DNA of 64,000 bases from Polyangium sp. y55x31 (GCF_029946505.1 NZ_JARZHG010000007.1:124001-188000); one strand, 5' to 3'; shown: positions 17,155 to 26,552, counted from the first letter of the stretch. A program made the numbers and translations. The notes: generated by a model from the letters alone, not told the origin.

Positions 17155-17733
17155 ATGACGCGAGAGCCGCGTGGACTCTTCGATTACCTGCGTGACGAGG
17201 AAGAGCGTCCCTTCCTGATCGAAGCGATGAATGGCACGCTCGACGACGACAAGCGCCTCGCTTATGCGGCGCGGCTCGAACCACGCGACCCCGAACGCGC
17301 GGAGTGGTTGCGGCTCGAAGTCGCGCTCCACGGGCGCGCCACGAACGATGCGGCGATGCACGCACGTTTCGTCGAGCTCTCGCGCCTGCTCGGCTACGAA
17401 ATGTTGCGGCTGCTCCGCCGCGACATGGTCCTGAACTGCGGCGACGCGCGGACCGAGCGGCCACGCGCGCGATTCCTGTTCGTATGCTCCGCGCGCTGGG
17501 AGACGCTCGCGCCGACGGAGGACCCCATGGTGCGCCTCTGCGGCGATTGCCAGGAGCGCGTGTATTTCTGCGAGAGCGGCCGGGTCGCGTCGGCGCACGC
17601 CCGCGCCGGCGATTGCATCGCGGTCCCGCGCAACCTCAGGGACAGGGACGTCAACCTGGACACGCGCACCATGCTCGGCAGGCCCAATCCCCTCGGCGAA
17701 TGGTCCCGCGACCTGTTCCCCGACGACGAATGA
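17155..17733 (+). CDS. TIGR02996-type domain protein with CxxC motif
   Basis: A 192-residue cytoplasmic protein. Residues ~18-60 (FLIEAMNGTLDDDKRLAYAARLEPRDPERAEWLRLEVAL) resemble the TIGR02996 domain, a short helix pair known mainly from planctomycetes and myxobacteria. The C-terminal half has a module with VRLCGDCQERVYFC, where two Cys of a CxxC plus a later Cys may bind zinc. The ATG at 17155 lies 91 bp from the divergent priA start. No enzymatic motif is visible and I cannot assign a function. The stop is followed 6 bp later by the convergent kinase gene. Confidence 0.75.
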   Translation: MTREPRGLFDYLRDEEERPFLIEAMNGTLDDDKRLAYAARLEPRDPERAEWLRLEVALHGRATNDAAMHARFVELSRLLGYEMLRLLRRDMVLNCGDARTERPRARFLFVCSARWETLAPTEDPMVRLCGDCQERVYFCESGRVASAHARAGDCIAVPRNLRDRDVNLDTRTMLGRPNPLGEWSRDLFPDDE

Positions 17734-17739
17734 TCCGCG

Positions 17740-19155
17740 TCAGCCGCCCGTCGTGAGCTGAAGCATCACGAGCCCGGCCACCATGGCCGCCGCGAGCAGC
17801 AGAATGGCGCCCGCATACCCGCCCTCGGACGCCTCGCGCGGCGCGACCTTCGTCGAGGCGCCGCTCTTCGCCTGCGCCTTCAGCGCCTTGCGCCGCTTCT
17901 TCGCGAGCCGCTTCTCCCGCTCCGCCGGATCGAGCGATTTCGTCTGCCGCACGCCGCTCTCGGGCGCATCGACGACCGCACCCTTGTGCGGCACCACGCG
18001 CTGCGTTGGCGGCGTCGGCGTGTGGTTCGGGTTTTTCTCGGCCGCATTCCCGTTCGCGGGCCGCGCGCGTTTCCCGATGGGCGTGATCACCGCGACCGGG
18101 CCGCGCTCGATCGCCTCGATCGCGCGCTGCCGCGCCCGCCGCTCGGAGAGCACTTCCTTGCCGAAATGGTGCTTGAGCCACGCGCCGAACTGGCTCGGGC
18201 TCGCCAGCATGCGCGTCTTCTCGGCATAGGCCTCGAGATCCCGCAGCATCGCCGCGGCCGTCGAATATCGCTCCTCCGTATCCCGGGCGAGCGCGCGCCG
18301 CACGATGCCAAAAAGCTCGTCCTCCTCGGGCAAACCCCGGCTCGGGAGGTCCGGGATCTCCGCCCGGCGCGACGCCTCCCGCAGCGCCTCCCCGGGCTGC
18401 GCCTTGTAAAGACGCCTGCCCGCGAGCAGCTCCCACAGGATGATTCCCACGGCGAAGACGTCCGAGGTCGCCGTGAGCGCCTCGCCCCGCGCCTGCTCCG
18501 GGCTCATGTACCCGGCTTTGCCCTGGAATGCAGTATCGACGCCGCTCACCGCGCCCGCCCCCGCGATCCCGAAATCGCAGAGCTTGACCTCTCCTTCGAA
18601 GCTCACGAGCACGTTCGCCGGCGAAACGTCGCGATGCACGATCCCGAGCGGCGCGCCGCTCTCGTCCTTCCATCGATGCGCGTAATCGAGGCCGCAGAGG
18701 ACGTCGCTCACGATCCGCAAGGAGTACGCGACCGGAAAGGGCACCTTCGCCGTGGCGGCGCGGCGCAGAAGCTCGCGCAGATCGAACCCCTCGACATACT
18801 CCATCACGAGGTAGAGGCTCTCGCCGTCGCGGCCGAGCTCGTGCACCTCGACGACGTTCTCGTGGCGGAGCAGGCTCGTGATCCGGGCCTCCTCGGTGAG
18901 CATCTCCGCCATGCGCGCGTCGTGCGCGAGCTCCGGCAAGACCTCCTTGAGGACGCAGAGGCGAACCGCACCGAGCTCGGTTTTGCGGCGCGCGAGATAG
19001 ACGTTCGCCATGCCGCCGTAGCCGATCCGCTCGAAGAGCGTGTACGGGCCGAGCTTGCAAGGGAGTCGCCGGCTCGCGCGCTGCTTCCGGCGCGAGGACG
19101 GAATGGCGGAGGGCGGGGGCGTGGGGGTCGGTAGGGCAGCGAGCGCGGCGGTCAC
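17740..19155 (-). CDS. Membrane-anchored Ser/Thr protein kinase (PKN-type)
   Basis: A 471-residue eukaryotic-type kinase. The catalytic domain covers ~35-300. It shows a glycine loop IGYGGMANVYLA, the ATP-anchoring Lys in CVLKEVL, the catalytic loop HRDVSPANVLV, the DFG loop DFGIAGAG, and APE-like SPEQARG. A long linker rich in Lys, Arg, Pro and Thr leads to one C-terminal transmembrane helix (AGAILLLAAAMVAGLVMLQL) with no extracellular sensor. GTG at 19155 is chosen because it has GGGGGA upstream; an upstream TTG at 19194 would add 13 residues. Such kinases are numerous in myxobacteria and control development and secondary metabolism. No phosphatase or FHA partner is adjacent. Confidence 0.88.
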   Translation of the reverse strand: MTAALAALPTPTPPPSAIPSSRRKQRASRRLPCKLGPYTLFERIGYGGMANVYLARRKTELGAVRLCVLKEVLPELAHDARMAEMLTEEARITSLLRHENVVEVHELGRDGESLYLVMEYVEGFDLRELLRRAATAKVPFPVAYSLRIVSDVLCGLDYAHRWKDESGAPLGIVHRDVSPANVLVSFEGEVKLCDFGIAGAGAVSGVDTAFQGKAGYMSPEQARGEALTATSDVFAVGIILWELLAGRRLYKAQPGEALREASRRAEIPDLPSRGLPEEDELFGIVRRALARDTEERYSTAAAMLRDLEAYAEKTRMLASPSQFGAWLKHHFGKEVLSERRARQRAIEAIERGPVAVITPIGKRARPANGNAAEKNPNHTPTPPTQRVVPHKGAVVDAPESGVRQTKSLDPAEREKRLAKKRRKALKAQAKSGASTKVAPREASEGGYAGAILLLAAAMVAGLVMLQLTTGG

Positions 19156-19214
19156 GACTCGTCCCCCATGCCAGAGGGCCGGGGGACGGGCCAAGTAACC
19201 GCGAGAGCGCGGAG

Positions 19215-20639
19215 CTAGAACAGGACTTCGCGCTGCGCGGACTGCGGGACGCCGCGGGTCTTCTTGTTGCTGCCGAAGACGATGAACGGCTCGTCGCGGG
19301 CCGGGCCGGTCAAGCGCTCGTAGATGGCGTCGATCGAGAGCACGAGGCTCGCGCTGAGCGTGGCGTCGGGGCTGTAGAACGGATTACGACGCTTGCCGTC
19401 GAGGCCAATCTGCGTATTGGCATTGCCGTAATCGATCGAGAAGCCCCACTCGGAGGCGGGGAAGTAGCTCACGCCGATACCGAAGCTCGTCGTGTACCGC
19501 GTCGTCGTGGGGTTCTCGACGCGGGTCGCCTCGACGCACCCCGTGTTGATTTTCACGCAGTCGCTCCCCTGGGGCTGGTTGAGGAACGAATACTGGAGGC
19601 CGCCGCTCAAGAAGACCCAGAGCGTGTGGCCGAAGAGCTTCTCGTCGAAGAAGAGGAACGCGCCCGTGCGCAGGCTGTTCGTGTCGATCGAGCCGCCCGT
19701 GAGCTGGTCCGACATCGTCACGGTCCCTTGAAGCGTCTGCCGCGGCCGCTGGAGGTCCGGGTTCGTCGGGACCGTCGCCCGCGTGAACTGGTGATCCCAG
19801 CGCGCGCTCACGCCGACGAGGAGGTTCTTCAAGAACTCCGCGTCCTTGCCCCGCATCGGCACCTGCGCGAAGAGCGACACGCGCGGCGAGGTCGTCACGT
19901 AGATCCCGCGATCGTGCGAGAGCTTCGAGGTCGGCAGAAGGACGGTGCCGTTCGCCGCCATGCTGAGCCCCCATTCCTCGTTCGCGCTCTTCCACAGCGG
20001 CTTCGAGAAAATGCCCTGGATGGGCAGGTCGCGGAAGAGCGGCTCGCGCTTCGTCGTCGTGAAATCGCTGTTCGTCAGCTCGACGTCGAAGCCGGGCGCC
20101 GTCTGCACGCGGAACGAATACCCGCGCGGCGTGCCGTCGGCGAGCTTCGGCTCGAGGACGAAGTAGTTCAGCACGAGGCCGAAGCCCATCGAGACCTGCT
20201 CGCCCTCGCTGCCGATGTTGTCACGGCCGATCCCGAGCGCCGTCGTCGTCGCGTTCGTGCCCCAGTTGAGGTTCGTGCCGCGCCACCGCAAGCGCGCCGG
20301 CGCCGTCTTCGGCGTCACGCCCGCATCCGCGCCGGGCCCCGGCGGCGTGAGCGATCCATTGTTGCCTCCCGGCGGAGGCGGAGGCGGCGGCGGGTTCAGC
20401 GGGGTCGTGGTGTTGCCGGTGAGGTAAGGCGGGAGCGCGACGGGCGGCGGGGCCTCGGGCGTCCCCGCCGAATCGCCGGGCGGCGGCGGCGGCGGCGGCG
20501 CGTCCGGGTTCGGGGAGGGAGGCGGGGACGGCGGATCGGCTTGATCCGCGGCCGCGGCCGGCGCCGGCTGCGCCAGCGCCGAGGCCTGCCCAAAGAGCCC
20601 CACGCCGAGGGCAAAGACGATCCCGAGACGATGCTTCAT
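19215..20639 (-). CDS. Outer-membrane beta-barrel protein with Pro-rich N-terminus
   Basis: A 474-residue protein. A signal peptide (MKHRLGIVFALGVGLFGQASALAQ) is followed by ~100 residues of Pro/Gly/Ala linker (runs such as PPPPPPPGDS). A predicted beta-barrel comes next, with alternating strands and aromatic residues (NWGTNATTTALGIGRDNIG, YSFRVQTAPGFDVELTN, HTLWVFLSGGLQYSF). The final residue is Phe, the usual BamA-recognition end. Two Cys (DCVKINTGC) may form a loop disulphide. The ATG at 20639 begins the signal peptide; an earlier in-frame start adds 25 residues without one. No substrate can be assigned. The leader region (20640-20961) contains G-quadruplex motifs. Confidence 0.75.
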   Translation of the reverse strand: MKHRLGIVFALGVGLFGQASALAQPAPAAAADQADPPSPPPSPNPDAPPPPPPPGDSAGTPEAPPPVALPPYLTGNTTTPLNPPPPPPPPGGNNGSLTPPGPGADAGVTPKTAPARLRWRGTNLNWGTNATTTALGIGRDNIGSEGEQVSMGFGLVLNYFVLEPKLADGTPRGYSFRVQTAPGFDVELTNSDFTTTKREPLFRDLPIQGIFSKPLWKSANEEWGLSMAANGTVLLPTSKLSHDRGIYVTTSPRVSLFAQVPMRGKDAEFLKNLLVGVSARWDHQFTRATVPTNPDLQRPRQTLQGTVTMSDQLTGGSIDTNSLRTGAFLFFDEKLFGHTLWVFLSGGLQYSFLNQPQGSDCVKINTGCVEATRVENPTTTRYTTSFGIGVSYFPASEWGFSIDYGNANTQIGLDGKRRNPFYSPDATLSASLVLSIDAIYERLTGPARDEPFIVFGSNKKTRGVPQSAQREVLF

Positions 20640-20961
20640 GCCGTGCTTCTCCACGATCGACCGAGCTCCCTCGCCGCCGGTGCCGACGCCCCGAGGGACT
20701 CGGTTGCGTCTCACACCTGGCCCCCGGCGTCAATGACGGGGGGAGGAGGGCGCAGCGATCCAAGGCAGGAACCGTACCGCCGCCGAAGCGGCCGCGATCC
20801 CGCGTGTTTTGCCGCGAAAACGGCGCGGGGGTCGGGGGCCGGGGCCGGGGATCGTTACGGTCTTGACGAGGGGGGCCGTCGCGATGCTGACGAGGGCGGG
20901 CGGGGGGCGAGGGGGGCGAGAACGGCGGGCGGGGGTGCGGCGTGGGCAGGCTCGCCGAACG
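20640..20961. other. 322-bp intergenic region with two G-quadruplex motifs
   Basis: No gene is recognised here. Two stretches on the plus strand fit the canonical G-quadruplex pattern of four G-runs of three or more separated by short loops: 20827-20850 (runs of 5, 5, 4 and 4 G, loops of 2 nt) and 20894-20916 (runs of 3, 3, 6 and 6 G). Both genes around it are on the minus strand, so the G-rich strand is the template for the beta-barrel gene. A small hairpin, GTTTT-GCCGCG-AAAAC, lies just before the first motif. Confidence 0.55.
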
Positions 20962-22062
20962 TCAGCAGGGGCAGAGGAAGTAGGGGACGACGACGCTGCG
21001 GATCGCGAAGCCGCTGGGGCCCTTGCGAAGGACCGACTGGTAGCCGAGCAAGGAGGGCGACGCGTCCCGATCGAGGTGGACCAGGGTGGTCGGGACGAAG
21101 TCGTCCGCGCCCTCGTAAAGCTTCACGAAACGGGCGTCCTTGCCGGCGCCGCCTTCGAGCTTCCAGAGCGCCGTGAGTTTCCCTCGAAACTCGCTGCAAA
21201 CCTCGCCGGCATCGGCGTCGAGCCACACGTACGTCGCGCCGTCGCCCGAAAATACCTTTACGGTCGGGGTCGCGCCGTTGTGGTGCTCCCAGGGGACGCC
21301 GGGCGTCTGGATGCCCGAGAACTGATACGTCTCGTCGATCTCCGTGTAGCCCGCGAGATTTCGCATCTCGGCGGCAGCACGCGTCGCGAGCGTGGTGGGC
21401 GCGTCCTTGACCGTGAACGGACGCGCCTCGGGGAGGTCGCGATCCCGCGCGAACATCGCGTCCTTGCAATCACCCTGCACGTCGCCGAGCTCCGCGACGA
21501 GCGATCGGCCTCCCTCCGCCATGCTCCACGCCTCGTCGGCGATCTGCTCGGGCTTCGCGGGCGGGATCGGCGTCCCGTCAAAATCCTCGCCCTTCCATTG
21601 CTGGCGAACGTTGTACTCCGGCTCCACCCGGCTGATCAGGCTGATCGGGCCGAGCTTGCCCTCACAGACGGCGCCCTTTGGGCCGTACAGCCGGACGGAC
21701 GCGCCGGTCCGGCGGAGGAGCGAGGCCGGGAGCGCGCTCGGCTCGATTTCGCGGCGCGCGACGACGGGGAAATCGTCGGAGACGAGGATCGGCGCGCCTT
21801 GGGCCCAGCGATCGACGTCCGGATTGGCATGCAGGACGACGTACGTCTTCCCATTCTCGACGAGGACGTGTGAAAAGAGGCTGGGATCGATGTCGCCCGG
21901 CATGGCGGGGGCCTTTTCGGGCGCGGGCGCCGCGGGCGCGGGCGCGGGCGAGGTCACGACGGAGGGCTGGATGCTGGGGATTTTGACGGCGGCCTCGCGC
22001 TTCGAGCAACCGGCGGCGGACACGACGAGCAGAAGAGCAGCGAGAGCGGAACCGAGACGCAT
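20962..22062 (-). CDS. Lipoprotein of unknown function
   Basis: A 366-residue predicted lipoprotein. The signal peptide ends with lipobox SAAGC (Cys ~19; MRLGSALAALLLVVSAAGCSKRE). An Ala/Pro linker (APAPAAPAPEKAPA) is followed by ~320 residues with a mixed alpha/beta pattern, several Trp and a terminal CPC. The fragments VSDDFPVVARREIEPSALPASLL and GEVCSEFRGKLTALWKLEGG recall no family I can name. The ATG at 22062 starts the signal peptide; six residues upstream are also open. The next minus-strand gene begins 322 bp away, so it may be a monocistronic unit. Confidence 0.7.
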   Translation of the reverse strand: MRLGSALAALLLVVSAAGCSKREAAVKIPSIQPSVVTSPAPAPAAPAPEKAPAMPGDIDPSLFSHVLVENGKTYVVLHANPDVDRWAQGAPILVSDDFPVVARREIEPSALPASLLRRTGASVRLYGPKGAVCEGKLGPISLISRVEPEYNVRQQWKGEDFDGTPIPPAKPEQIADEAWSMAEGGRSLVAELGDVQGDCKDAMFARDRDLPEARPFTVKDAPTTLATRAAAEMRNLAGYTEIDETYQFSGIQTPGVPWEHHNGATPTVKVFSGDGATYVWLDADAGEVCSEFRGKLTALWKLEGGAGKDARFVKLYEGADDFVPTTLVHLDRDASPSLLGYQSVLRKGPSGFAIRSVVVPYFLCPC

Positions 22063-22206
22063 GACGAAGCCTCCGGGCACGGTACCATCAGGATCCGTGC
22101 CGGGCCTCGTTTTCGGGGAAGACGCGGCGCTCGCGCGATCTCGCCGCGAAGGGCCGTGTCTCTTGGTCCACCGGCCGTAGCGCCGGCCCCACGCCGCTTC
22201 ATCCCG

Positions 22207-23655
22207 TCAAGCCACCGCGGCTTCCGGCTTGGACTCTGCTTTTTTTGCGTCGGCCGCGGGCGCCGCGGCGGCCGCCTTGGGCTTGGCGTTCCACACGCGC
22301 GTGGCGAAGAGCAGGCCGATGGCCGCGACCGGGAGCATGGCGATCGGCCATTGCTTCCAGTTCGCGGGATCCTTCGCGGCGTCGCCCGAGGGCAGGATGC
22401 GGGCATACAGGAGCGACTGGAAGCCCGTGCCGAGATACACGAATCCGTCGATGATGCCCGTGGCCACGCCGGCATTCTTCTTTCCGCCGAAATCCATGCT
22501 CGCGGTGCCGGAGAGCATGCCGTGCACGCCGATCACGCAGAGCGACATGAAGACGACCGCCCAGCCCGTGATGGGGCTGCCGAGCACGGCCAGCGTGACC
22601 GCCACGCCCCCGAGCAAGCCCGCATAAAGCACCGACGCGACCGGGCCGCGGCGCGATTCGAAGACGTGATCGGAGATGAGCCCCGCGAAGATGCCGCCGA
22701 GGATGCCGGCCACGCAGAGCAAGACGCCCCAGTTCGCCGAGACGAACCCGTCCTTGACGCCCGTCTTGTCGGCGAAGACGAGGTACCATTTCATGACGGC
22801 GTTCCGGAGAAAGCCGCTGCAAAACTCGATTGCGATGATGATCCAGATGACCTTCTGGGAGAACATCCTCCGCGCGACCTCGGCGAGCCCCACCGGCTCG
22901 CCCGTGTCGCCGCTCGAAGCGTCCGCGGTGTCGAAATCGGCGAAACCCGCTTGTCCGGGCGTATCGCGGATGATGAACGCGTCGAGGGCGAAGAAGCCGA
23001 CGAGCAGGGCCGCCGGGACCATGAAGGCCGCCGTCATGCCCATCGCCTTCGCGATGAAGCGGCTCCAGTCGTAGGCGAAGTAGAGGCCGAGCGAGATCAG
23101 GATGCCGAAGACGCCGCCGAGCACGCCGCGCTCGCGGATGTGGAACCAGGGCGCGTTGACCTTGACGATCGAGACGGCGCCGAAGCTCTGGAAATACATG
23201 TTCGCCGCGAAGAGCACGGTCATCGCGGAGACGACGGTGCCATGGTCCATCTGGCCGGCCTGGGCGCGCATCGTGACCACGCCGAGCAGCGCGTTCATGG
23301 CCGCCGAGCCGCCGGCCGCGATGAGGATCGTCGCCCGCCCGCCCCATCGATCCGTGAGCGGGCCATTCAGGAGGAAGGCCACGCCGTACAGGATCGAGCC
23401 CACGCCGTCGATGTCGCCGTACTCCTGCTTCGTGAGAAGGCCGATCTTCTCCATCAGCGACGCGTTCGCCGAGAGGTTGTAGCGGCCGAAGTAGAGCAGC
23501 GCGTACGTGAGCCCGAGGGGGAACCAGTTCAGGAAACGCCGACGCTTGAAGGCCTCCGAGTGGCCGAGATCGATCTTCGGCAAGCGGCTGACGACCACGG
23601 CGATCGCCGCGAGGAGGAGCACGATCGGCAAGAGGTTCTTGAGCCAGTCGGGCAT
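22207..23655 (-). CDS. MFS organophosphate:phosphate antiporter (GlpT/UhpT-like)
   Basis: A 482-residue transporter with ~12 transmembrane helices. Signature features of the OPA family are visible: YFGRYNLSANASLM in the first helix, LTDRWGGRATI after helix 2, and MDFGGKKNAGVATGIIDGFVYLGTG in the second half. The substrate is probably a sugar phosphate or glycerol-3-phosphate exchanged for Pi at the inner membrane. The ~25-residue C-terminal tail is Ala/Lys-rich. ATG 23655 (MPDWLKNLLPIV) is preferred; ATG 23667 is 12 nt upstream. The gene diverges from the rhomboid protease with 118 bp between starts. Confidence 0.88.
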   Translation of the reverse strand: MPDWLKNLLPIVLLLAAIAVVVSRLPKIDLGHSEAFKRRRFLNWFPLGLTYALLYFGRYNLSANASLMEKIGLLTKQEYGDIDGVGSILYGVAFLLNGPLTDRWGGRATILIAAGGSAAMNALLGVVTMRAQAGQMDHGTVVSAMTVLFAANMYFQSFGAVSIVKVNAPWFHIRERGVLGGVFGILISLGLYFAYDWSRFIAKAMGMTAAFMVPAALLVGFFALDAFIIRDTPGQAGFADFDTADASSGDTGEPVGLAEVARRMFSQKVIWIIIAIEFCSGFLRNAVMKWYLVFADKTGVKDGFVSANWGVLLCVAGILGGIFAGLISDHVFESRRGPVASVLYAGLLGGVAVTLAVLGSPITGWAVVFMSLCVIGVHGMLSGTASMDFGGKKNAGVATGIIDGFVYLGTGFQSLLYARILPSGDAAKDPANWKQWPIAMLPVAAIGLLFATRVWNAKPKAAAAAPAADAKKAESKPEAAVA

Positions 23656-23773
23656 GACGGACCCCATCCTACCCGAGCCTTCCCTCCGTTCGCACGCGTA
23701 AAGCCACGTTGCGGCGCAGCGAAACGCCTGCAACTCTCCGCCGTCCCCGACACCACGAAACGAGGAACGGCGC

Positions 23774-25498
23774 ATGATGCCCGAGGAGAGGATCGAGGAG
23801 GTGGAGCTCGCGACAGACCCGAGCGTCGTCCGAAGGGACAGGCTGCTCGGCGCGATCTTCGCGGAAGATCCGGAGAGCTGCCTCTTTCAGCATGGCCCCG
23901 TCGTGTCGCACGTGGTGACGACGAGCGCGCCGCCGCAGATCCTCCTCCTGCCCACGCGGGATCGCGACGCGATGGACAGGCTGCCGAAGCTGCTCGCGCA
24001 GATCGTGGAGTCCGCGCGGCAAGCGCCGGTCCCGACGCACGTCGTCGCGGTCGGTGGTGGCCCCGAGATCGTGAACGCGCTGCGTCGCGCGTCATCGAGC
24101 AACGCAGCGTCGACGAAGGTCGGCTTTCACCACGTCGACGACGCGAGCCGGTTCGCGCACGTGCACGGGCCGAAGCTCGCGCTGCTCGAACACGCGGCCG
24201 AGAAGATCCGCGGGACCGAGCCGCCCACGCCCGAGCGAATCCAGGAGGCGCTCGTGAAGGGGCGGGACCTTTCGCGACGGGATCAGCGCGCGCTCTCGCG
24301 GATGCGGGGAAGGACGCCGGCGACGTTCGGGCTCATCGCCGCGTGCGCCGTGATCGGCGTGCTCATGTTGCTCTGGGAGGGACGCATGGGCGGGTACGCG
24401 CCGGCCCTCTTCTCGATCGGCGCGACGAGCAGGCTGTTCGTCGAGGACCGCGAAGTGTGGCGCCTGCTCGCCTCGGCCTTCCTGCATGCGAGCCCGGCGC
24501 ACTTCGTGATGAACATGGTCGCGCTCTGGAGCCTCGGCGTGATGCTCGAGCCGATCCTCGGGTGGCGGCGCTTCCTCGTGCTGTACGGCCTCTCGGGTCT
24601 CGGCGGCGCGATCGCGACGACGCTGGGCGGCAGGGGGTGGAGCGTCGGCGCGTCGGGCGCGATCTGGGGCCTCATGACCGCGGTGCTCGCGATCGTGCTC
24701 TTCCCGCGGGGTGTCCTGCCGCCGCTCTTCATCACGCGGCTCAAGCAAAACGCGTGGCGGCCGCTCGTGCCGAACATCCTCATCAGCTTCTTCCCGGGCG
24801 TCGACTACCTCGCGCATTTCGGCGGCGGAATCGTGGGCTTCCTGGCGACGGCGTTGCTCCTCGGGCGCGGGCTCAAGCCGGTCGAGGAGCGCGCGGATGA
24901 ACGCGCCGTCGAGCCGTCCCCGCGTCCCCTGCTCTCGGCGTTTGCGGTGATCGTGAGCGGCGCGATGCTCGCCTCGGTCGTTGCGGGTGTCGTCTACGGC
25001 GGCCCGTGGACGCTGGAGGTGCCGCCCGCGATGACCCGGAAGGCGCTGCCCGAGCTGGGTTTGTCCGTGGAGGTTCCCACGCGGCTCGCGAAGATGGACG
25101 GGAAGGAAGAGCTCGCCGACGGGCCGACGTTCACGTACGGCGCGATCGATACGACGCCCGTGTACCTGGAGATCTTCGCTGCGGATCTGACGCGGGCGGT
25201 GCTCCCCGAAGAGGTCGACGCGTTCATGGAGGATGTGCGCGCGAAAGCGGACGAGGGCGCGCAGAACGACGACGCGGTGCGCCTCGGCAAGGCGCGCATC
25301 GAGACGCTGGGCGAGCGCAAAGCCGTGCTCGTCGAGCACGAGCTGAAGATCAACCGCGAGGTTTACGTACTCCGCACGTCCACCGTCGTCCTGGGCGCGC
25401 GCGAGATCATCGTGCGCGGGTATGCACGCAAGGGCAAGCGGCCCAAGGGGTGGAAGGAGCTCGAAGAGAGGGTGGTGGCGTCGATCGAGGCGCGCTGA
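23774..25498 (+). CDS. Rhomboid intramembrane serine protease with extra N- and C-terminal domains
   Basis: A 574-residue protein. Residues ~1-190 form a cytoplasmic domain with no recognised family. The rhomboid core (~195-370) has six helices, an HASPAHFVMNMVALW segment, the catalytic Ser in GASGAIWG near residue 295, and the catalytic His in HFGGG near residue 348. A further helix and a ~170-residue soluble domain follow (EVPTRLAKMDGKEELADG onwards), most likely periplasmic. Rhomboids cleave transmembrane substrates within the membrane. The flanking domains may select substrates (inference). The start is one of two adjacent ATG codons. The stop is 1 bp from the PI-PLC gene. Confidence 0.88.
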   Translation: MMPEERIEEVELATDPSVVRRDRLLGAIFAEDPESCLFQHGPVVSHVVTTSAPPQILLLPTRDRDAMDRLPKLLAQIVESARQAPVPTHVVAVGGGPEIVNALRRASSSNAASTKVGFHHVDDASRFAHVHGPKLALLEHAAEKIRGTEPPTPERIQEALVKGRDLSRRDQRALSRMRGRTPATFGLIAACAVIGVLMLLWEGRMGGYAPALFSIGATSRLFVEDREVWRLLASAFLHASPAHFVMNMVALWSLGVMLEPILGWRRFLVLYGLSGLGGAIATTLGGRGWSVGASGAIWGLMTAVLAIVLFPRGVLPPLFITRLKQNAWRPLVPNILISFFPGVDYLAHFGGGIVGFLATALLLGRGLKPVEERADERAVEPSPRPLLSAFAVIVSGAMLASVVAGVVYGGPWTLEVPPAMTRKALPELGLSVEVPTRLAKMDGKEELADGPTFTYGAIDTTPVYLEIFAADLTRAVLPEEVDAFMEDVRAKADEGAQNDDAVRLGKARIETLGERKAVLVEHELKINREVYVLRTSTVVLGAREIIVRGYARKGKRPKGWKELEERVVASIEAR

Positions 25499-25499
25499 C

Positions 25500-26552
25500 T
25501 CAAGGCCCGACGAACTTCGGATCCTCGATCGCTTCGGCGCTGCACTCGCTCGGCGCCGTGATGGGGTTGCAGCGCGACGGCATTCCGCTCGGGATCTCGA
25601 CCCAGTACTCGGCCTCCGGGACCTTCGCGGGGAAGTCGGTCGAGACGAACTGCGCGCCGCTCGCGATCGCGGCCTCGCGCTCGATCGTGCTGCCCGTCTC
25701 GATCACCTCCCCCGGGTCCCCGTCGGCGCGCGTGCGCACGAGCATGTTCGCGGCGAGCGCCTCGGCGATGGCGGCGGCCTCGCCGATGGGATCGTTGACG
25801 ATCGCGATCGCGGCCCAGGGATCGGCAGGCGAGGCGTCCGCGAAGAGGATGCGGCCGGCGAGGCTCGTATGGTTTTTCGTGTACGCCTTCCGCGTTTCGC
25901 CCTCGTCGTCCAGCGTGAAGAGCACGTGCCCGCGGACCTCGCCGAGCGTCGGCCAGCCTTTCGAAAGGACCGCTTCCCGCAGCGTGGGCGCATCGCCCTG
26001 GACCTCGTCCGGGACGAGGATCCGATCGTCCGGCCAAACGCGGAGGATCTCCTCGTGCAAGGCGGCGAAATAACTCTCCGCCGCGGCCTCGTCGGCGGGC
26101 ACCGCGTCCTTGATCTCGAATTGCACGACGATCGGGTGGTGGGCCCGGTGCGCGTCGGACCAGTCTTTCAGGACGCGCAGGCAATCCGTGAGCATCCTGC
26201 ACGTCGTCTGCTCGTCGAGGACGGGCAGGTGGTAGACCTCGAACGCTTCGAGATCCAGGTCGTACCGCAGATCCAGCTCGACGTGCCGCACGCCCTGCGC
26301 GCCGAGCTGCACGTCGAGCGGCGCGTGCGTGTAGCGCCATTCGCCGACGGTGTTGCCCTCGGTCTCGATGTGATAACTGTTGTGCGTCGATTTCGTCTGC
26401 AAATGGTTCAGACGAAGGACGTCGTCGAGCGGATAATCGAACTTGGGCGGCGGATCCGGGGGTTTTACCTGGGGCGACCCCCCTTCGCCGCCGCACCCGG
26501 CGAGCGCGGCGACGAGGCCGAGGAAGGCCGCGGCCCGAACGCGCAGAGACAT
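25500..26552 (-). CDS. Lipoprotein PI-PLC-like phosphodiesterase (Ca2+-dependent family)
   Basis: A 350-residue lipoprotein (lipobox ALAGC, signal from ATG 26552). The mature part looks like the Ca2+-dependent phosphatidylinositol-specific phospholipase C family (PF16670 type). KSTHNSYH carries the first catalytic His, and HVELDLRYDLD the metal and general-acid residues. VYHLPVLDEQTTC, VQFEIKD and VLFTLDDE follow in the family order of a TIM barrel. It would hydrolyse PI or GPI-type lipids at the cell surface or after release. The neighbouring gene downstream of its start is a PNGase F-like lipoprotein; both are on the minus strand with 17 bp between them, so they are probably co-transcribed. 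Confidence 0.82.
   Translation of the reverse strand: MSLRVRAAAFLGLVAALAGCGGEGGSPQVKPPDPPPKFDYPLDDVLRLNHLQTKSTHNSYHIETEGNTVGEWRYTHAPLDVQLGAQGVRHVELDLRYDLDLEAFEVYHLPVLDEQTTCRMLTDCLRVLKDWSDAHRAHHPIVVQFEIKDAVPADEAAAESYFAALHEEILRVWPDDRILVPDEVQGDAPTLREAVLSKGWPTLGEVRGHVLFTLDDEGETRKAYTKNHTSLAGRILFADASPADPWAAIAIVNDPIGEAAAIAEALAANMLVRTRADGDPGEVIETGSTIEREAAIASGAQFVSTDFPAKVPEAEYWVEIPSGMPSRCNPITAPSECSAEAIEDPKFVGP

Noticed and set aside
14730-17195. Long open frame antisense to priA
   Set aside because: PriA has every helicase and zinc motif in the other frame; the antisense frame is a composition artefact.
20805-20830. Intrinsic terminator at GTTTT-GCCGCG-AAAAC
   Set aside because: Only five stem pairs and no following U-run; more likely incidental.
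22156-24900. Very long open frame on the plus strand across the antiporter and rhomboid genes
   Set aside because: Its translation is Arg/Ala/Pro-rich low complexity; the frames with transporter and rhomboid motifs are the real genes. This is typical for very high GC DNA.
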